A stretch of DNA of 64,000 nt from Carboxylicivirga sp. (GTDB taxonomy: Bacteria > Bacteroidota > Bacteroidia > Bacteroidales > Marinilabiliaceae), in contig JAOARW010000056.1 in the NCBI GenBank assembly GCA_025210475.1, forward strand, positions 1-64,000, read 5' to 3'. Positions 51,198-59,674 of this stretch are shown piece by piece. The stretch's first letter is position 1, and every line of letters begins with the position of its first letter. The translations under genes were made by a program, and so were the position numbers. The notes beneath the pieces were generated by a model. The model was not told the DNA's origin, did not search any database, and saw only the letters and a program-made list of their open reading frames with translations.

Positions 51198-53012
51198 ATG
51201 AGCAACGATATAATTAACAACGATAAAGTAGAAGTAGGATTCATCTGGCGAATTACAGATGATGTGTTGAGGGATGCCTTTAAGAAAAATGAAATTGGCG
51301 ATGTACTTTTACCATTTGTTGTTATCAGGCGTTTAGATTGCATTTTGGAGAAAGTAAATCAAAAGGTGCGCGATGCCTACAATAACTTTCACGACAAAGT
51401 AGCGGAAGATAAGCTCGACCCCATTTTGCGTAAAGCCGCAGGTGGTTTAAAATTTTACAACACGTCAAAGCATACGCTTATATCCTTAAAAGACGACCCT
51501 CGAAACATTGAGATTAACTTCAATAATTATTTGAATGGTTTTAATCCTGATGTAAGGGACATTCTCGAAAACTTCCAGTTCGACAAAATAGTAGCCCGCT
51601 TGATAAAAAACAAGCTGCTTTACGAAATGATTGATGCCATCTGTAAGGTGAATCTAAACACCGACAAGATTGACAATCACGGCATGGGTTATGTTTTTGA
51701 GGAATTAATCAGAATCTCAAACGAACAAAGCAACGAAACTGCTGGGGAACACTTTACCCCTCGCGATGTAATTGCATTAATGAATGCCATTGTATTTGCA
51801 CCAGAAAAAGAGGAACTAAGCAAGCCCGGTATCATTCGCACCATTTACGACCCTGCCTGTGGTACGGGTGGTATGGTTAACCTGGGTAAAAAGTACATCG
51901 AAGAAGTATTACTTGCCGATAGTTCAAACAAGCCTACGATTAAAACCTATGGTCAGGAAATAAACGAACAATCTTTTGCCATTGCCAAATCGGAGGCATT
52001 AATTACCGGAGAGGATGCCAATAACATCAAACACGGTAACTCTTTTTCAGAAGACCAGTTTGTAGGAAAGCATTTCCATTACATGATGGCAAATCCTCCT
52101 TATGGAGTTACCTGGAAGAAAGACCAAAAGTTTATTCAAAACGAAGCCTTAAATCCGGCAGGACGTTTTTATGCAGGTTTACCACGTACAAGCGATGGTC
52201 AGTTGTTGTTCTTACAACACATGATTTCTAAAATGGAACGTGAAGGCAGTCGAATAGGAGTAGTTACCAATGGCTCACCCCTTTTTACAGGTGATGCCGG
52301 CAGTGGAGAAAGCGAAATCCGCAAATGGATTATAGAAAATGATTGGCTGGAATGTATAGTCGCCTTACCAAAGGACTTATTCTACAACACAGGTATTAAC
52401 ACCTATGTCTGGTTTATTACAAACAAAAAAAGCCAGGAACGTAAAGGCAAAGTACAGCTAATAAATGCAGCCGCCAATATTGAGAAAGGAACAAACGGCA
52501 GCAAAAAGGTAGAGTACATCTTTGCCAACCCCATGAAAAAAAGCTTGGGTAACAAGCGCAACAACATGGAAGAGCAGTTTATTGCCAATGTTACCGACAT
52601 CTATAACAATTTTAAAGAGGGTGCCTATTGCAAGATATACGACAACGACCATTTTGGTTATTACCAACTAACCATTGAGCAACCACAATTGGACGATAAG
52701 GACAATATAGTTACCAACAAAAAAGGCGAACCAAAACCCGACAGCAAAAAGCGAGACAAAGAAAATGTGGCTTTAACAGCTGACATTGAAGATTATTTCG
52801 AAAAAGAAATAAAGCCTCATGTACCTGAGGCATGGATTGATTTAGATAAAACGCGTATTGGTTATGAAATCAACTTTACCAAGTATTTCTATGAGTACAA
52901 GTATTTGGATTCTTCTGAAGATATAGCCAAAGAAATCAAATTACTTGAAGAAGGTAATCCTGATACAGATGAAAAAGGAATAGCTGAATTACTAAAAGAC
53001 CTACTTGACTAA
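51198..53012 (+). CDS. hsdM: Type I restriction-modification system, modification subunit HsdM
   Basis: A 604-aa N6-adenine methyltransferase. The N-terminal helical domain (LRDAFKKNEIGDVLLPFVVI) contacts HsdS. GEHFTPRDVIALM leads to SAM motif I (DPACGTGGM, about residue 218), then catalytic motif IV NPPYG (N299). The C-terminal tail (about 480-604) is long and charged. It methylates the target adenine set by HsdS and is needed for both methylation and cleavage. Its stop overlaps the hsdS ATG by one base. Confidence 0.96.
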   Translation: MSNDIINNDKVEVGFIWRITDDVLRDAFKKNEIGDVLLPFVVIRRLDCILEKVNQKVRDAYNNFHDKVAEDKLDPILRKAAGGLKFYNTSKHTLISLKDDPRNIEINFNNYLNGFNPDVRDILENFQFDKIVARLIKNKLLYEMIDAICKVNLNTDKIDNHGMGYVFEELIRISNEQSNETAGEHFTPRDVIALMNAIVFAPEKEELSKPGIIRTIYDPACGTGGMVNLGKKYIEEVLLADSSNKPTIKTYGQEINEQSFAIAKSEALITGEDANNIKHGNSFSEDQFVGKHFHYMMANPPYGVTWKKDQKFIQNEALNPAGRFYAGLPRTSDGQLLFLQHMISKMEREGSRIGVVTNGSPLFTGDAGSGESEIRKWIIENDWLECIVALPKDLFYNTGINTYVWFITNKKSQERKGKVQLINAAANIEKGTNGSKKVEYIFANPMKKSLGNKRNNMEEQFIANVTDIYNNFKEGAYCKIYDNDHFGYYQLTIEQPQLDDKDNIVTNKKGEPKPDSKKRDKENVALTADIEDYFEKEIKPHVPEAWIDLDKTRIGYEINFTKYFYEYKYLDSSEDIAKEIKLLEEGNPDTDEKGIAELLKDLLD

Positions 53013-54346
53013 TGAAGAAGTACGAAAAATATAAAGAAAGTGGGATTGAATGGTTAGGTGATATTCCTGAGCATTGGGAAGCTACTAAAATGAAATGGAT
53101 GACACCTGTTTATAGAGGAGCATCTCCTAGACCAATTGCAGATACAAAGTACTTTGATGAGAATGGTGAATTTGCATGGGTTAGAATTGCTGATGTAAGT
53201 GCTAGTAAAAGATATTTGGAACATACGACAGAACGATTATCAGAACTAGGAGCTTCATTAAGTGTGAAAAGGTATCCTGGTGATTTGTTTTTAAGCATTG
53301 CGGGCTCTGTTGGTAAACCTATAATCACAAAGATAAAGTGTTGTATTCATGATGGATTTGTTTGGTTTCCTGAATTAAAGATAAATCCAGAATACTTATT
53401 TTATGTTTTTCAAACAGGCTTACCATTTATAGGTTTAGGAAAGGTAGGCACTCAGTTGAATTTAAATACAGATACTATTGGCAACATATTCATACCTAAA
53501 CTGAGTGATAGCGATTATAATTCTATTGTAAACTACCTCGACCACAAAACCACCCAAATAGACACCCTCATTGAGAAAAAAGAACAACTCATAGATAAAC
53601 TAAAACTACAACACCAGGCAATCATTAACGAAGCAGTTACCAAAGGTTTAAATCCTAATGCTTCAATGAAGGATAGTGGTATTGAATGGTTAGGCGAGAT
53701 TCCTAAGCATTGGGAATTAAAAAAATTAAAATATATACTTGACGTAAAAGGACGGATTGGATTTAGAGGCTATACTACTGATGATTTAGTTGAAAAGGGA
53801 GAAGGAGCTTTATCTTTAGGAGCTTCACACATCAACTGGGAAGGAGATATTGTTTTAGATTCACCGGTCTATATTTCTTGGGATAAGTATTTTGAATCTC
53901 CTGAAATTATGGTGGATAAAGGTGATATTCTAATTGTTCAAAGAGGTTCTACATGTGGTAAAGTAGGAATCGTATCTGAAGAAATTGATAAAGCTACAAT
54001 AAATCCAAGTTTAGTAGTCTTGAAAAGAATATCTGGTGTGCCAGAGTACGTTTTCTATAATATCAAAGCTTCAATTACTCAGTTAACTAATTTAATTAGA
54101 AGTGCTGCAATTCCAATGATTTCTCAAGAACAAATAGGGAATATCCAGATACCTTTTCCTCCAATGAAAGAACAAAAAGAAATTGCAGAGCAGTTACTAC
54201 AAAGCAAGATGAAGTTTGAAAGTGTAATTGGAGCTTCATTGCAGTCAATCGAAAAAATTAAACTCTACCGTCAATCCATTATTTCAGAAGCAGTAACGGG
54301 TAAAATTGATGTAAGAGATTGGGTAAAACCTGAAAACAATAATTAG
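53012..54346 (+). CDS. hsdS: Type I restriction-modification system, specificity subunit HsdS
   Basis: 444 aa with two target-recognition domains of the TRD-helix type. Each half opens with the same phrase (SGIEWLGDIPEHWEATKMK near residue 9; SGIEWLGEIPKHWELKKLK near residue 220). Each ends in a conserved coiled spacer (KKEQLIDKLKLQHQAIINEA and the final SIEKIKLYRQSIISEAV). The two TRDs differ, so the recognition site is bipartite. Both halves and frame are intact; no invertible copies are visible. Confidence 0.95.
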   Translation: MKKYEKYKESGIEWLGDIPEHWEATKMKWMTPVYRGASPRPIADTKYFDENGEFAWVRIADVSASKRYLEHTTERLSELGASLSVKRYPGDLFLSIAGSVGKPIITKIKCCIHDGFVWFPELKINPEYLFYVFQTGLPFIGLGKVGTQLNLNTDTIGNIFIPKLSDSDYNSIVNYLDHKTTQIDTLIEKKEQLIDKLKLQHQAIINEAVTKGLNPNASMKDSGIEWLGEIPKHWELKKLKYILDVKGRIGFRGYTTDDLVEKGEGALSLGASHINWEGDIVLDSPVYISWDKYFESPEIMVDKGDILIVQRGSTCGKVGIVSEEIDKATINPSLVVLKRISGVPEYVFYNIKASITQLTNLIRSAAIPMISQEQIGNIQIPFPPMKEQKEIAEQLLQSKMKFESVIGASLQSIEKIKLYRQSIISEAVTGKIDVRDWVKPENNN

Positions 54347-54349
54347 GGT

Positions 54350-57334
54350 ATGGCAACAGGCACATCAGAAATACATTTTGAAGAACATATCGAAAATTAC
54401 CTGGTAAATGAGGTAAAGGAATATCATGTTGTTTCTCCTGAGGAATACAATAAGGACTTGTGTGTAATTCCAAGTGAAATAATTGCCTTTGTAAAAGATA
54501 CGCAGTTAGAAAAATACAAAGCTTTACAAGAGCAGTACGGAGCCGATGTGGATATGCAAATCGTAAGCAATGTTGCTCGCAACCTAAGTAAAAATAAAAC
54601 CCTACACGTATTACACAACAAGGTAAAAGACCGTGGGCAGGCTCTAGACATGGTTTATTTCCAACCAGCTAATGATAAAACCCCCGAACATGAAGCCTGG
54701 TATAAAAAAAACCGCTTAGCCATTGTTCGTCAGTTGCAATATTCAAACCGTAACACCAACGAAATTGATATTGTACTTTTTATCAATGGTATTCCGGTGC
54801 TTACTATGGAGCTAAAGAATGCCTTAACAGGTCAAAACCACCACAATGCTATAAAGCAATATATAAAAGACCGTAATCCTAAAGGAGAAGCCTTTTTGGA
54901 GTTTAAACGCTGTTTGGTTCATTTTGCGGTGGGAACAGAAAAGGTTTTTATGACTACTCAGTTAAAAGGTGATTCCACCTTTTTCTTGCCATTCAATAAG
55001 GGATTAGAGAATAAGAATGACAATGGTTTTGCCACTTCATACCTTTGGGAAGATGTATTGCGTAAAGATTCTTTGTTGGATTTAATACAAAACTTCATAA
55101 GTATTCAAACCGATAAGGACACCTACTACGATGAAAAAACCTTAGCCTTAAAGGAAAAAACATCAACCAAACTATTATTTCCTCGCTTTCATCAGCGCAG
55201 AATTGTAAACCGTATGTTAGACGCGGTTCGCATTGACGGTGTTGGAGGTAAATATCTAGGGCAACATTCGGCAGGTTCAGGAAAATCAAATAGTATTACA
55301 TGGTTAGCATATCGCCTCTCGGGTTTTTATCAAAATTACACCGATGATAAAGCCATGTTCGATTCGACTATCATTGTAACGGACCGTAGAGTGCTGGACA
55401 AACAGATTCAGGAAAACATACGTCAATTGGATGACACACCTGGTGTTGTTGCCTACATCGATGAACGCAAAACAAGTCAGGATTTAAAACAAGCGATTAT
55501 TGATGGCAAACGAATTATTGTAACTACCCTGCAAAAGTTCCCGGTTATTTCCGATACCATTGCCAAGCTGCCCAATAAAAACTATGCAGTTATCATTGAT
55601 GAAGCACACAGTTCGCAATCAGGTGATGCCGCAGGACACCTACGTAAATCGTTATCATTAGAAGTCGCTGAACAATTAGAATCAAAAAACAAAGATTTAG
55701 ACGAAATTATAGCTGACGAAATAAAAAGTAAAGGCGTTCAAAAAAACATTTCCTTTTTTGCCTTTACGGCTACGCCAAAACCAAAAACCATTGAGCTATT
55801 CGGTACAATTCAAAATAATGGAAGGAAAGAACCATTTGATAAGTATACAATGGAACAAGCCATCAAAGAAGGCTTTATCCTTGATGTATTAAAGAACTAT
55901 ACTTCTTTTAAGCGTTACTACAAAATTGTAAAGCGCAGCGAAATTCCAGACAAAGAATACGAGAAAAAGAAAACAGTGCAGCTATTGGGTTCTTATGTCG
56001 ATTTGCAAGACCATGCCATCGAAAAGAAAGCCCGAATAATGATTGAGCATTTTGTGGCACAGACTCAAAACGAAATTCAGGGCAAAGCACGAGGCATGTT
56101 GGTTACTCGTTCTCGCCTACACGCAGTACGATTCAAGCGCAAGTTTGATGATATAATGCGCGAAATGAAATTGCCATATAGTGCATTGGTGGCTTTCTCT
56201 GGTACGGTTCGTGATGATGAAACAGGCGAAGACTACACCGAAGCAAATATGAACAACCTGCAAGGTAAAATAAGCATTCCGGAAGCCTTAAAGCTGCCTA
56301 AATTCCGCTTATTGATTGTTGCCAATAAATACCAGACAGGCTTCGATGAGCCTTTGTTACATACGATGTTTGTGGATAAAAAATTGGGTGGCACAAGTAC
56401 AGTACAAACCCTTAGTCGTTTAAACAGAACAACTAAAGGGAAAGATTCAACGATGGTGCTGGATTTTGTAAACGACCCGGAACTGGTACAAGAAGATTTT
56501 CAAAAGTTCTATGGTAAAAATTACATGGAAGAAGAGCATCAGACAGACCCTAATGCCCTATATGATGTTCAAAATAAAATCGACTCTTATAATTTGTTGT
56601 ATGAAAACGAGATTGATGCTTTTGCCAATATCTTTTTCCGCAAAGGGGATAACTACGAGAAACTTCAACCCATTTTAAATGAGGTATGCCGCAGATATGA
56701 GGAAGAATTGGATAAAGAACAACAAACAGGATTTAAAGGTGATGCCAAGTCCTTTGTTAAGCTATATCGCTTTTTGAGAGGTATCATTACTTTCACTGAT
56801 GTAGAGTTAGAAAAGTACTATGTTTTCTTAACAGCATTAATAAAGAAATTGCCTTATATCAAATCGAGTTTGCCTTTAGATGTATTGAGTGAAGTTGAAC
56901 TACACAGTTATAAAATACAACACAAATACACTACCGACTTAGAATTGGTCTCAGGTGATGGTAAAATGGAAGGTATGGCTCCAGGTGGTGGTAGTCAGAA
57001 TCCCGAAGAAGAGTTTGACCTTTTAACAAACATCATTAAAGTTTTAAACGACACTTTTGGTTTAGATTTAACAGATGACGACCGTGTAGACTTTGAAAAG
57101 ATGAAAGACAGCATCTACTCAAACGAGGAGTTAATGAGTTTCTTTAACCCAAATAACACCAAAGACAATATTCAGGAAAAATTCAATGAGGAAATTGACG
57201 GTGAGTTACTAAACTTCATCAATACCAAACTTGAGTTTTACAACAAGCTATCCGAAGACCGTGCCAACACAATGTTTAAGCGACTATGGTTTAATGAGCT
57301 GTATGATAAAAAAGTAAGAGGTATTGCCATGTAA
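54350..57334 (+). CDS. hsdR: Type I restriction-modification system, endonuclease/translocase HsdR
   Basis: 994 aa. The N-terminal PD-(D/E)xK nuclease has NEIDIVLFINGIPVLTMELK, with Asp and Glu-x-Lys in place. Superfamily 2 motor: Walker A with GSGKSN (about 308), DEAH box IIDEAHSSQSG (about 416), FFAFTATPKPKTIELFG, and the motif VI region around TLSRLNRT. The C-terminal helical domain joins M2S. It starts 3 bp after hsdS. The whole M-S-R locus appears functional. Confidence 0.96.
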   Translation: MATGTSEIHFEEHIENYLVNEVKEYHVVSPEEYNKDLCVIPSEIIAFVKDTQLEKYKALQEQYGADVDMQIVSNVARNLSKNKTLHVLHNKVKDRGQALDMVYFQPANDKTPEHEAWYKKNRLAIVRQLQYSNRNTNEIDIVLFINGIPVLTMELKNALTGQNHHNAIKQYIKDRNPKGEAFLEFKRCLVHFAVGTEKVFMTTQLKGDSTFFLPFNKGLENKNDNGFATSYLWEDVLRKDSLLDLIQNFISIQTDKDTYYDEKTLALKEKTSTKLLFPRFHQRRIVNRMLDAVRIDGVGGKYLGQHSAGSGKSNSITWLAYRLSGFYQNYTDDKAMFDSTIIVTDRRVLDKQIQENIRQLDDTPGVVAYIDERKTSQDLKQAIIDGKRIIVTTLQKFPVISDTIAKLPNKNYAVIIDEAHSSQSGDAAGHLRKSLSLEVAEQLESKNKDLDEIIADEIKSKGVQKNISFFAFTATPKPKTIELFGTIQNNGRKEPFDKYTMEQAIKEGFILDVLKNYTSFKRYYKIVKRSEIPDKEYEKKKTVQLLGSYVDLQDHAIEKKARIMIEHFVAQTQNEIQGKARGMLVTRSRLHAVRFKRKFDDIMREMKLPYSALVAFSGTVRDDETGEDYTEANMNNLQGKISIPEALKLPKFRLLIVANKYQTGFDEPLLHTMFVDKKLGGTSTVQTLSRLNRTTKGKDSTMVLDFVNDPELVQEDFQKFYGKNYMEEEHQTDPNALYDVQNKIDSYNLLYENEIDAFANIFFRKGDNYEKLQPILNEVCRRYEEELDKEQQTGFKGDAKSFVKLYRFLRGIITFTDVELEKYYVFLTALIKKLPYIKSSLPLDVLSEVELHSYKIQHKYTTDLELVSGDGKMEGMAPGGGSQNPEEEFDLLTNIIKVLNDTFGLDLTDDDRVDFEKMKDSIYSNEELMSFFNPNNTKDNIQEKFNEEIDGELLNFINTKLEFYNKLSEDRANTMFKRLWFNELYDKKVRGIAM

Positions 57335-57443
57335 CAAAACACTAAATGATTTATTCTTCATTTAGTAACAAATATTCCGAAGAAATTTTATTCAATTGTC
57401 CGGTTTGTAATTTGTAATTGGATGATTCAATAAGTTTTGTAGA

Positions 57444-57590
57444 CTAAGTATTATATGCAAATGATAAATTTGAGTATTTAGCTAGACCAATATCTGCATC
57501 TGAGTCACCAATAAAGGCAATATTTTTTTTATTAAGCTTAAGTTTATTTTTTAAGAAAGAACCAAACTGAGCTTTGGTTATATTATCCAC
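57444..57590 (-). pseudogene. C-terminal remnant of a HAD-superfamily hydrolase
   Basis: On the minus strand 48 codons read GSFLKNKLKLNKKNIAFIGD followed by SDADIGLAKYSNLSFAYN and stop. The GD-S-D-A-D element is motif IV of HAD phosphatases, which binds Mg. The lysine before it fits motif III. The frame is closed by a stop just upstream of 57590, and the sequence character changes there. So only the last fragment of the gene survives, cut at the junction with the region described next. Confidence 0.7.
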
Positions 57591-58300
57591 TTATAGATTG
57601 ACCACACCGGTCCATCGGTCTTCGTCAGCCTCATTCAGCAAAGCTGTCGCCGCATCAGGCCGCTATTACTTCAATATTTATTTCAATCGATTCAGTAAAA
57701 GCGCCCTGCCCTTCGGGTGGCTCATTCCACATTTCATTAGCAATTTACTCATAGCTTGTATCTCATCACTCACCTCTGATCTCTCACTTCTAATTGTCGC
57801 CAAAGCGTCACCATCTTTGCAGTTCATTTCAGCTTCCTCAGGGCTGTTCCTTCGTCCTTCCGGCACATGCCTTCGTTACTCTCCGGCATAAGCCATCAGT
57901 CCGGTCTCAGCCAGTGTTTAGCTCGCCGCTTAGTCGCTGCGGGCTTCGGGGTGCTACGCCCTAAAGGGTCACATTTTTTGCATGGCTTCAACATTTTATC
58001 AGCAACATTATCGCCACCTAAAGCAGTAACCATTTTCATTTTAATAACCATTATTCATTAACCGCCAAGGCAAATAATGCGCCACCCCTCGGGTGATAAA
58101 CACCTATGCCAGATTCCATTCTCTAAAGTCATTCTCAACCTGCCACCCTTGCTCCACTCGCATCGGCTCGACGCTCTATTCAGTGCAACCCGTTACGTTA
58201 CTCTTCACTCATTGCACCTTCATCCCAACGCTAGCTCAAGGCTGTTGGACCTTTATTAAAGACACCATACTAAACAACTGCTATTTCAGATATAAAAGGA
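57591..58300. other. Region of distinct composition without an assigned gene
   Basis: About 700 bp that is clearly richer in G+C than its surroundings, starting abruptly at the HAD remnant. No reading frame resembles a known protein. Several short hairpins are visible, such as CCTTCGGG (about 57713) with a UUCG loop, CCCTAAAGGG (about 57959) and CACCCCTCGGGTG (about 58082). It might be a structured RNA, a foreign fragment or a decayed gene. A 47-codon minus-strand frame is listed separately. Sequence from 58300 to 58589 returns to AT-rich and shows nothing I can support. Confidence 0.5.
57896..58039 (-). CDS. Possible 47-aa basic protein with CKKC
   Basis: An intact minus-strand frame from ATG 58039: MKMVTALGGDNVADKML, then KPCKKCDPLGRSTPKPAATK and RRAKHWLRPD. 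It has one CxxC, many Lys/Arg and a Pro-rich middle. It ends before the HAD remnant on the same strand. I have no family for it, and a chance frame in this composition is a real alternative. Confidence 0.3.
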   Translation of the reverse strand: MKMVTALGGDNVADKMLKPCKKCDPLGRSTPKPAATKRRAKHWLRPD

Positions 58301-58589
58301 TTTAAAGGAAAACTTTACCATATGACATCATTTCTAAACCAGCTACTTTTTATTAGGCTTCAAAAGTTAATGCATTCCACCCTCAGGTCAAGGACAAGCC
58401 CTCCGGGTTTTTCCAATTTCTTTTGTTCTATTTTTATTATTTTTTGTCAAAACAAATTATCAAAATCCTTGACTCTTCGGCTTCCATACCTTGAAAAGTT
58501 GTTTACGCCAATAAAAAGACGAAAAAATATAAAATTCAACAAACAAATCGCATTACCTACAGATTACCTGATAGATAAGCTGAATATAT

Positions 58590-58626
58590 TTTGCAGAAAC
58601 AAAACATTGTTCGTATATTTACGAAC
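58590..58626 (+). promoter_or_regulatory. Promoter with overlapping palindrome, DUF6266 gene
   Basis: TTTG (58590-58593), 20 bp, then TATATTTA (58614-58621) fits the Bacteroidota promoter form. A perfect 7-bp inverted repeat GTTCGTA-TATT-TACGAAC (58609-58626) covers the -7 box. This looks like a repressor operator. The gene starts 64 bp further on. Confidence 0.55.
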
Positions 58627-58690
58627 GAACAACATATCCGTACCATCTCCTTATCAAGTCCAGGTTTAACTATTATTAAAAAGCAGAATC

Positions 58691-59338
58691 ATGGGAAAAA
58701 TTGAGCAAGGAATATTAGGAGGATTCTCAGGTAAAGTAGGGAATGTTGTTGGTGGAAACTGGAAGGGCATAGACTATATGCGCATTAAACCGGCTAATGT
58801 AGCCAATCCACAAACACCAGATCAGGTTGATCAACGCACCAAGTTTGTGAAAGTACTCAACTTTCTACAACCAATGACCGATTTTTTAAGAGTAGGCTAT
58901 AAGAACTATGCCATCAAAATGACACAGTTCAACAGTGCTATGTCTTACAATCTTAAAAACGCTGTAACTGGCACATATCCGGATTTTAAAGTTAGTTATC
59001 CAGATTCATTGGTAAGTCGAGGAAATCTGAAGGGAGCTGATTCGGCAACAGTAACCAACGCTGCAGGAAGCACCGTGCAATTCACTTGGCCTGATAATTC
59101 AGGAATCGGAAATGCTAAAGCCACAGATAAATCCTTGTTATTAATTTATAATGAGGCTAAGAAACAAGCAGTGTACACCATCGAAGGACCAGTCCGTAGT
59201 GTAGGCAGTGGAGCAGTTACGATACCGGATGCTTTCGCGGGAGACACAGTTCAGGCCTTTATTGGTTTTATCTCAGAAGATGGTAAAGATGTTGCTAATA
59301 GCTTTTTTGCCGGAAATTTAGATATTGTTATCTCTTGA
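58691..59338 (+). CDS. DUF6266 family protein
   Basis: A 215-aa protein beginning MGKIEQGILGGFSGKVGNVV, with PANVANPQTPDQVDQRTKF and a C-terminal half of beta strands (TVQFTWPDNSG, GPVRSVGSGAVTIP, QAFIGFISEDGKD). This is the layout of DUF6266 proteins, frequent in Bacteroidota next to mobile DNA and of unknown function. No signal peptide is seen. It is the last gene of island A, with its own promoter and a terminator at 59367. Confidence 0.85.
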   Translation: MGKIEQGILGGFSGKVGNVVGGNWKGIDYMRIKPANVANPQTPDQVDQRTKFVKVLNFLQPMTDFLRVGYKNYAIKMTQFNSAMSYNLKNAVTGTYPDFKVSYPDSLVSRGNLKGADSATVTNAAGSTVQFTWPDNSGIGNAKATDKSLLLIYNEAKKQAVYTIEGPVRSVGSGAVTIPDAFAGDTVQAFIGFISEDGKDVANSFFAGNLDIVIS

Positions 59339-59366
59339 TAGGGATGTTTTACGGAGTATGTTCAAG

Positions 59367-59394
59367 CCGCTGCATTTTTGTAGCGGTTTTTTTT
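59367..59394 (+). terminator. Rho-independent terminator of the DUF6266 gene
   Basis: CCGCTGC and GTAGCGG pair over 7 bp (one wobble) around ATTTTT, followed by a run of eight T residues. It lies 29 bp after the stop. Confidence 0.85.
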
Positions 59395-59413
59395 ATCACT
59401 CAATCTCCTCGAA

Positions 59414-59436
59414 AGTATGAAAGAAGTATGAAAATA
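59414..59436 (+). repeat. Putative integrase arm-type site, right end of island A
   Basis: AGTATGAAAG AAGTATGAAAATA: two units at 11-bp period, 22 of 23 bases identical to 43105-43127 and in the same orientation. It lies 47 bp inside the right tRNA fragment. Confidence 0.65.
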
Positions 59437-59439
59437 AAA

Positions 59440-59473
59440 AAGCAGTTACAACTTTCAATCGTCGTAACTGCTT
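59440..59473 (-). terminator. Element-encoded terminator next to the right attachment site
   Basis: AAGCAGTTAC (59440-59449) and GTAACTGCTT (59464-59473) form a perfect 10-bp stem with a 14-nt loop. It sits 9 bp beyond the tRNA acceptor end, equivalent to the hairpin at 42913. Island A thus carries a replacement terminator for the tRNA it entered. Confidence 0.6.
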
Positions 59474-59482
59474 GATTTTTAA

Positions 59483-59525
59483 GTGGGCCCACCTGGGCTT
59501 GAACCAGGGACCCCCTGATTATGAG
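59483..59525 (-). repeat. Attachment-site repeat 2: tRNA-CAU 3' half (island A/B junction)
   Basis: Identical over 43 bp to 42955-42997: anticodon loop, T-arm and acceptor strand of a minus-strand tRNA with CAT anticodon. The sequence to its right (cgggaaaaat) is not a tRNA 5' half. This copy is therefore also a fragment, and the intact tRNA must lie further right if the tandem-island reading is correct. Confidence 0.88.
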
Positions 59526-59641
59526 CGGGAAAAATATCTTTTTCATCAAATTTCATATGCTTATATCTATTTGACATTCAATATCTTGTGCTGTTTTGCA
59601 TTTGAGACCAAATGGTATTTATTTACCTTTATTTGGCCATT

Positions 59642-59663
59642 TGTTGTACCCATGTTGTACCCA
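59642..59663 (+). repeat. Tandem 11-bp repeat before the island B integrase
   Basis: TGTTGTACCCA occurs twice back to back, ending 11 bp before the integrase ATG at 59675. The 11-bp period and position match the AGTATGAAAA repeats of island A, but the sequence is different. This suggests arm-type sites specific to the second integrase. Confidence 0.5.
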
Positions 59664-59674
59664 AATTTGATGAA

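Noticed and set aside
57574..58305. Several 60-105 aa plus-strand frames and a 62-aa minus-strand frame in the GC-richer region
   Set aside because: They overlap each other, are Ser/His/Leu/Pro-rich, and look like consequences of composition. Only the 47-codon minus-strand frame was kept, at low confidence.
58322..58669. 115-aa plus-strand frame before the DUF6266 gene
   Set aside because: It covers the promoter and palindrome of the DUF6266 gene and has no domain-like pattern.
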